Below the pieces are notes generated by a model. That model had not been told where the DNA came from. It did not search any database and saw nothing but the letters and a program-made list of their open reading frames with translations. The position numbers and the translations under genes were made by a program. A stretch of DNA of 10,214 nt from positions 1 through 10,214 of the forward strand of contig CACXHC010000125.1 of assembly GCA_902767285.1 (NCBI GenBank), in the 5' to 3' direction. This DNA comes from an uncultured Ruminococcus sp. (GTDB taxonomy: Bacteria; Bacillota; Clostridia; Oscillospirales; Acutalibacteraceae). Below, in pieces: positions 6,406-10,214 of the stretch (positions are counted from its first letter, which is position 1; every line of letters starts with the position of its first letter).

Positions 6406-8235
6406 TTAATTATTATCGGTATGCTTAAACTGTTTTTTCATACGCTGTTCTTTGCTGAGGATCATCTTTCTTAATCTGATATTTTTAGGAGTTACCTCAA
6501 CAAGCTCGTCATCTGCGATAAATTCAAGACTTTGGTCAAGGCTTAAAATTGTATGAGGAGTCAGCTTGAGTGCTTCGTCACTTCCCGATGCACGAGTATT
6601 TGTAACGTGTTTCTTTTTGCATACGTTAACAGTTATGTCCTCCGCTTTGGGGCAAGAACCTACTATCATGCCCTCATATACGGGAACACCGGGGCCGATG
6701 AACATTCTGCCTCTGTCCTGAGCATAGAAAAGCCCGTAACCTGTGGACTCGCCTGTTTCGTGAGCAATAAGCGAACCTTGATGGCGTGAGATTATATCGC
6801 CCTTATACTCTTCATATCCATCAAAAACATGATTCATTATTCCGTTGCCGTTGGTATCCGTCAAAAATTCCGAACGATAGCCCATAAGACCTCTTGCCGG
6901 GATTTTATATTCAATATGAGTTACGCCTTCTTCACGGGGAGTCATGTTGATGAGTTCGGCTTTGCGTGAACCGAGTTTTTCCATAACCGCACCTACATAA
7001 TCGCCGGGAACTTCTATTATAAGATACTCGATAGGCTCGTATACAACGCCGTCTTTCTTTTTATATATGACGGTCGGGCGTGATACCTGAAACTCATAAC
7101 CCTGTCTTCTCATCTGCTCAATAAGTATTGAAAGATGAAGTTCTCCTCTGCCCGAAACCCTGAACGTATCGGCAGAATCTGTTTCTTCAACACGCATGGC
7201 AACATTTGTTTCTACTTCTTTGAAAAGACGGTCACGCAAATTTCTGGAAGTAACGAATTTTCCTTCACGTCCGGCAAACGGACTGTTATTTACAAGAAAG
7301 TTCATCGATACAGTTGGTTCATCTATTTTTATGAACGGGAGCGGTTCTATACAATCGACAGCACAAGCCGTTTCGCCAATATTAAGGTTTGATATTCCGC
7401 TTACCGAAACAATATCGCCCAATCCCGCAAATTGAGCCTCTTTTCTTTTTAATCCTTCAAACTGATACAGTTTTACTATTTTGGCATTAGTTACAGTTCC
7501 ATCGGCGTGGCAAAGTGCAATCTGCTGACCGGCTTTTACAGAACCTCTCTCAACTCTTCCTATACCGATTCTTCCAACGTAATCATCATAATCTATGTTG
7601 GAGAACAAAAGTTGGAGCGGGCCTTCCAAATCGCCTTCGGGAGCGGGAATCTCCTCTAATATTTTATCGAAAAGCGGCTGCATATTTTCTCCCGGGACAT
7701 CGGGGTCGAGAGTTGCGTATCCATCTCTGCCCGAGGCATAAACAACCGGAAATTCTATTTGGTCATCATCTGCACCAAGGTCGATAAACAATTCGAGAAC
7801 TTCGTCAACTATTTCGGCAGGTCTTGCACCGGGACGGTCGATCTTGTTTATTACAACGAGCGGTTTTTTGCCCAACGAAAGTGCTTTTTTTAACACAAAT
7901 CGAGTTTGAGGCATACAGCCTTCGAAAGCATCTACAAGCAGAAGAACGCCGTCAACCATCATGAGGATACGTTCTACCTCTCCGCCGAAATCGGCATGAC
8001 CGGGAGTGTCAACTATATTTATCTTTGTTCCTTTGTACATTACGGACGTGTTTTTTGATAAGATAGTAATTCCTCTTTCTCTTTCAAGGTCGTTGCTATC
8101 CATGACACGTTCCGCAACGTTTTCGTTTTCTCTGAAAGTACCGCTCTGCATTAAAAGCTGGTCTACAAGAGTGGTCTTTCCGTGGTCTACATGAGCTATT
8201 ATTGCTACATTTCTTAAATCTTCTCTTCTTCCCAA
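6406..8235 (-). CDS. typA: translational GTPase TypA/BipA
   Basis: This 609-residue protein is the ribosome-binding GTPase TypA/BipA, which helps 50S assembly and growth under stress, notably cold. Its G motifs are all present: AHVDHGKTT (residues 14-22), ERGITI, DTPGHADFGGE, NKIDR and SGRDG. EF-Tu domain 2-like and EF-G-like domains follow, then the TypA-specific C-terminal region (for example GLMGYRSEFLTDTNG, KKKHVTNTRASGSDEA and the downstream LTPHTILSLDQSLEFI). Length is normal for the family. I place the start at a TTG at 8235 because GAGGT lies 7 nt before it and the product then begins GRREDLRN, like other TypA proteins; a TTG at 8262 would add nine residues and lacks such a site. It is first in a four-gene unit. 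Confidence 0.97.
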   Translation of the reverse strand: MGRREDLRNVAIIAHVDHGKTTLVDQLLMQSGTFRENENVAERVMDSNDLERERGITILSKNTSVMYKGTKINIVDTPGHADFGGEVERILMMVDGVLLLVDAFEGCMPQTRFVLKKALSLGKKPLVVINKIDRPGARPAEIVDEVLELFIDLGADDDQIEFPVVYASGRDGYATLDPDVPGENMQPLFDKILEEIPAPEGDLEGPLQLLFSNIDYDDYVGRIGIGRVERGSVKAGQQIALCHADGTVTNAKIVKLYQFEGLKRKEAQFAGLGDIVSVSGISNLNIGETACAVDCIEPLPFIKIDEPTVSMNFLVNNSPFAGREGKFVTSRNLRDRLFKEVETNVAMRVEETDSADTFRVSGRGELHLSILIEQMRRQGYEFQVSRPTVIYKKKDGVVYEPIEYLIIEVPGDYVGAVMEKLGSRKAELINMTPREEGVTHIEYKIPARGLMGYRSEFLTDTNGNGIMNHVFDGYEEYKGDIISRHQGSLIAHETGESTGYGLFYAQDRGRMFIGPGVPVYEGMIVGSCPKAEDITVNVCKKKHVTNTRASGSDEALKLTPHTILSLDQSLEFIADDELVEVTPKNIRLRKMILSKEQRMKKQFKHTDNN

Positions 8236-8242
8236 AATTCTT

Positions 8243-8247
8243 ACCTC
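8243..8247 (-). promoter_or_regulatory. ribosome binding site supporting a TTG start for typA
   Basis: GAGGT on the minus strand, 7 nt before the TTG at 8235. No in-frame ATG occurs near the expected N-terminus, so the rarer start codon is likely genuine. Confidence 0.7.
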
Positions 8248-8295
8248 GTTTTCTTTAATCAATCATTGATTATACAAATATTTATTGGCTTTTTG

Positions 8296-8324
8296 ATTAT
8301 ATCACACTTTTATCGTTTTTTCAA
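8296..8324 (-). promoter_or_regulatory. sigma-A promoter for the typA unit
   Basis: On the minus strand TTGAAA (8319-8324) and TATAAT (8296-8301) are separated by 17 bp, a near-consensus promoter. Transcription would begin near 8289, giving a leader of about 54 nt. It diverges from the promoter at 8385-8413, with about 60 bp between their -35 boxes. Confidence 0.85.
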
Positions 8325-8384
8325 TATACTATTTCGATAAATGACAACTGCTTTTTCTTTTAAGCCAATGTGTATTTATGCAAA

Positions 8385-8413
8385 TTGCAAAATTACAGCC
8401 GAAATGATATAAT
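8385..8413 (+). promoter_or_regulatory. sigma-A promoter for the 116-residue unknown protein
   Basis: TTGCAA (8385-8390), a 17-bp spacer and TATAAT (8408-8413). The start of transcription would be near 8420, about 30 nt before the gene. Confidence 0.82.
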
Positions 8414-8449
8414 ATAACAAATATATACTCATGCAGGGAGGATTCGGTT

Positions 8450-8800
8450 ATGATTGTAAAAATTAAAATTTCCAAAGATGAAAATATGTTTACATATATC
8501 AAAATGATACGTTCGTACAGCAAAGATTCTTCTTTAGGAAAAATTAAAAAGCAAATCGAAAATAATGATGCGGTAATTGTATTTGATTCGTTCGGGTACG
8601 ATTTTAATGACGAATTTACAAAGGGTGTCACCGAAGACGATTATAATTTCGGTTTTTACAAATTTCTTGAAAATCTTCAAAAGAGCGGTGCTGTTATGAC
8701 TATTTATATTGATAACGAAAAAGCAGATATGCAGTCATTATATCAGCATATTGTTTTTGAAAAAGAAATACGAGAGGATACAGAAAAATATCCCGACTGA
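8450..8800 (+). CDS. hypothetical protein, 116 residues
   Basis: I do not recognise a family. The protein is soluble and charged, with no signal peptide or membrane segment. It looks like an alpha/beta fold: a first strand (IVKIKI), a helix (about 12-37), a strand (AVIVFDSFGYD, 41-51), a long helix around EDDYNFGFYKFLENLQKS, a strand (AVMTIYID) and a final helix ending in an acidic tail. The gene is well supported: it has its own promoter, GGGAGG 8 nt before the ATG, and codon usage like its neighbours. It stands alone between typA (divergent) and upp, whose own promoter starts 33 nt after this stop. I see no terminator behind it, so some read-through into upp is possible. Confidence 0.8.
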   Translation: MIVKIKISKDENMFTYIKMIRSYSKDSSLGKIKKQIENNDAVIVFDSFGYDFNDEFTKGVTEDDYNFGFYKFLENLQKSGAVMTIYIDNEKADMQSLYQHIVFEKEIREDTEKYPD

Positions 8801-8833
8801 TATTTTGGAAAAATTATCACATCAAACCCATAC

Positions 8834-8862
8834 TTGCATTTTTCAACAAATTGTTGTATAAT
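8834..8862 (+). promoter_or_regulatory. sigma-A promoter for upp
   Basis: TTGCAT (8834-8839), a 17-bp spacer and TATAAT (8857-8862), about 35 nt before the upp start. The predicted transcription start is near 8869, so the leader is short (about 28 nt) and has no room for an attenuator of the pyr type. Confidence 0.82.
8844..8856 (+). promoter_or_regulatory. palindrome inside the upp promoter spacer (candidate operator)
   Basis: CAACAAATTGTTG is a perfect inverted repeat (six-base arms around one A) that ends exactly at the -10 box of the upp promoter. A dimeric repressor bound here would block RNA polymerase. It is short and AT-rich, so chance is not excluded, and no regulator is visible nearby. 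Confidence 0.35.
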
Positions 8863-8896
8863 TATAGATGAAAAGTCTTAATGAAAGGAAAGTTTT

Positions 8897-9529
8897 ATGG
8901 ACAAAAATATTATGATAATGGATCACCCGCTTATAAAGCATAAACTTTCTCTTTTGAGAAACAAAAATACGGGAACGGGTGAATTTAGAAGTCTTGTTGA
9001 GGAAATCTCCATGCTTATGGCTTACGAATCCTTGAGGGATCTTCCGATTGAGTATGAAGAAATCGAAACACCTATCGAAAAATGCAGTTGTCCCGTTATT
9101 TCGGGAAAGAAACTCGCCGTTGTTCCGATTCTGAGAGCCGGACTCGGCATGGTAAACGGTATTCTGCACCTTGTACCGACAGCAAAAGTAGGTCACATAG
9201 GTCTTTGCCGTAATGAAGAAACTCACGAACCGGAGGAATATTATTGCAAACTTCCCGGAAATCTCGAACAGCGTGAAGTAATTCTTCTTGACCCAATGCT
9301 TGCAACAGGCGGTTCGGCTGTTGCCGCAGTAGATTTGGTGAAAAAGCACGGCGGAAAAGATATTAAATTTATGTGTATACTTGCCGCTCCATACGGTCTT
9401 GAAATTCTCTCTAAAGCTCACCCCGACATAGAGATATATTGCGGAAATCTTGATCGATGTCTTAATGAAGATGCCTATATATGCCCCGGACTCGGTGACG
9501 CCGGCGACCGAATTTTTGGTACAAAATAG
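8897..9529 (+). CDS. upp: uracil phosphoribosyltransferase
   Basis: Upp makes UMP from uracil and PRPP in the cytoplasm, the pyrimidine salvage step. The 210-residue length is normal. The sequence opens with the typical [22 protein letters not shown], carries [14 protein letters not shown] (the conserved Arg-Ala-Gly block), the PRPP-binding loop [14 protein letters not shown] (about residues 128-141) and the C-terminal uracil-binding signature [13 protein letters not shown]. All expected key residues are present. The ATG has AAAGGA about 9 nt upstream and is preceded by its own promoter. A secreted dockerin-type protein gene starts 24 nt after the stop with no terminator between, so the two may share a transcript. 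Confidence 0.98.
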   Translation: MDKNIMIMDHPLIKHKLSLLRNKNTGTGEFRSLVEEISMLMAYESLRDLPIEYEEIETPIEKCSCPVISGKKLAVVPILRAGLGMVNGILHLVPTAKVGHIGLCRNEETHEPEEYYCKLPGNLEQREVILLDPMLATGGSAVAAVDLVKKHGGKDIKFMCILAAPYGLEILSKAHPDIEIYCGNLDRCLNEDAYICPGLGDAGDRIFGTK

Positions 9530-9553
9530 AATATTTCGTGGAGTATTTAAATT

Positions 9554-10214
9554 ATGAATAAGTTAAATTTTAAAAAAATTGTTTCCGTTGTGCTTTCGAT
9601 TGCTACTCTTTCGATTGGCACGATAGCTTATGCCGACACATCCGAACGATTAAAAGGCGATGTTGACGGTGATGGTGTTGTTACAAGCGGTGATGCTCTT
9701 GCCATACTTCGCCACTCAATAAATGTGGAATATATATCCGAAGAAAATCACCCCTTCGCAGATATTGACGGCGATGGAAATATCACCAGCAACGATGCTC
9801 TCGGTGCTTTGAGGATTTATTTTAAAGAAACAGCTCCCGTAATAAATTTCCCCTCGGCATATACGGCAAATTGCGGAGATAGATTCGAGCTTACTGCCGA
9901 AATGACTCCCAAAGATTTATACAGCAACGTCACTTTTAAATACGTTGTAGGAAAAGAAAAATCCGAGGACGGTATAGAGGACAGTGACGGCGAGCCATAC
10001 AATGTAATCGAAACTACAAATTTGGGCAAAATAAAAGCCTTCCACCCCGGAACAGCGACAGTAACAGCAATCGCCTCAAACGGAATGAAGGCGGTATGCA
10101 CGGTTACTGTAACAAATCTTTCGACAGTAAAAACAATATCATCGGGGGATAATTCGCTTAGCATAGTTTCTCGTATGATGACAAACAGCGACTGCTACAA
10201 TGAATCTGTTGACA
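9554..10214 (+). CDS. secreted protein with N-terminal dockerin-like module and Ig-like domain (partial)
   Basis: The frame stays open for 220 codons and is cut by the window edge. Residues 1-27 are a signal peptide: Lys-rich start, hydrophobic core, and a cleavage site after AYA. Residues 34-91 are a type I dockerin-like pair of calcium loops, DVDGDGVVTSGD (36-47) and DIDGDGNITSND (70-81), each with Asp at positions 1, 3, 5 and 12 and each followed by a short helix. Residues about 97-187 look like a Big_2-type Ig domain (FHPGTATVTAIASNG, then VCTVTV). The later part is missing, so the activity is unknown. Dockerins bind cohesins in cellulosomes but are also widespread in Clostridia without them. 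The ATG has GTGGAG about 10 nt upstream. It lies 24 nt behind upp without a clear promoter. Confidence 0.85.
   Translation, partial: MNKLNFKKIVSVVLSIATLSIGTIAYADTSERLKGDVDGDGVVTSGDALAILRHSINVEYISEENHPFADIDGDGNITSNDALGALRIYFKETAPVINFPSAYTANCGDRFELTAEMTPKDLYSNVTFKYVVGKEKSEDGIEDSDGEPYNVIETTNLGKIKAFHPGTATVTAIASNGMKAVCTVTVTNLSTVKTISSGDNSLSIVSRMMTNSDCYNESVD

Noticed and set aside
8269..8274. Second TATAAT on the minus strand before typA
   Set aside because: No acceptable -35 box lies 16-18 bp upstream, whereas the TATAAT at 8296-8301 has one at exactly 17 bp.
8843..9421. Minus-strand open frame of 192 codons opposite upp
   Set aside because: upp is unmistakable on the plus strand; this frame has Phe/Cys/Tyr-rich shadow composition and no signals.

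Overview
The window is AT-rich DNA from a Gram-positive anaerobe, most likely a gut or rumen member of the Clostridia (Ruminococcus/Oscillospiraceae type). This rests on the near-consensus sigma-A promoters (TATAAT with 17-bp spacers), the strong AGGAGG-type ribosome binding sites, TTG used as a start, a Clostridia-like TypA and Upp, and a secreted protein with a dockerin-like calcium-binding module. I see no mobile element, tRNA, rRNA or CRISPR array.

Positions 1-4444 hold a minus-strand unit. One promoter (4403-4431) reads a 1026-residue MORN-repeat protein (1283-4363), then, 25 nt later, an MscS-family mechanosensitive channel (418-1257). A perfect 14-bp inverted repeat followed by a T-rich run (361-394) separates these from a small predicted lipoprotein (31-336).

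Positions 4480-8324 hold a second minus-strand unit with its own strong promoter and a clear terminator. The order of transcription is typA/bipA (translational GTPase), a DEDDh 3'-5' exonuclease with a C-terminal zinc ribbon, a HAD-family hydrolase with an Asn in place of the second motif I Asp, and a TfoX N-terminal-domain protein. The last three are tightly packed (11-nt overlap, then 15-nt gap).

Positions 8385-10214 run on the plus strand, divergent from typA. They hold a 116-residue protein of unknown function with its own promoter, then upp (uracil phosphoribosyltransferase) with its own promoter containing a short palindrome. Only 24 nt later comes the start of a secreted protein with an N-terminal dockerin-like module and an Ig-like (Big_2-type) domain, cut by the window edge.

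Most of the window is ordinary core genome. The parts most worth following up are the large MORN protein coupled to MscS, the exonuclease/HAD pair behind typA, and the dockerin protein behind upp.
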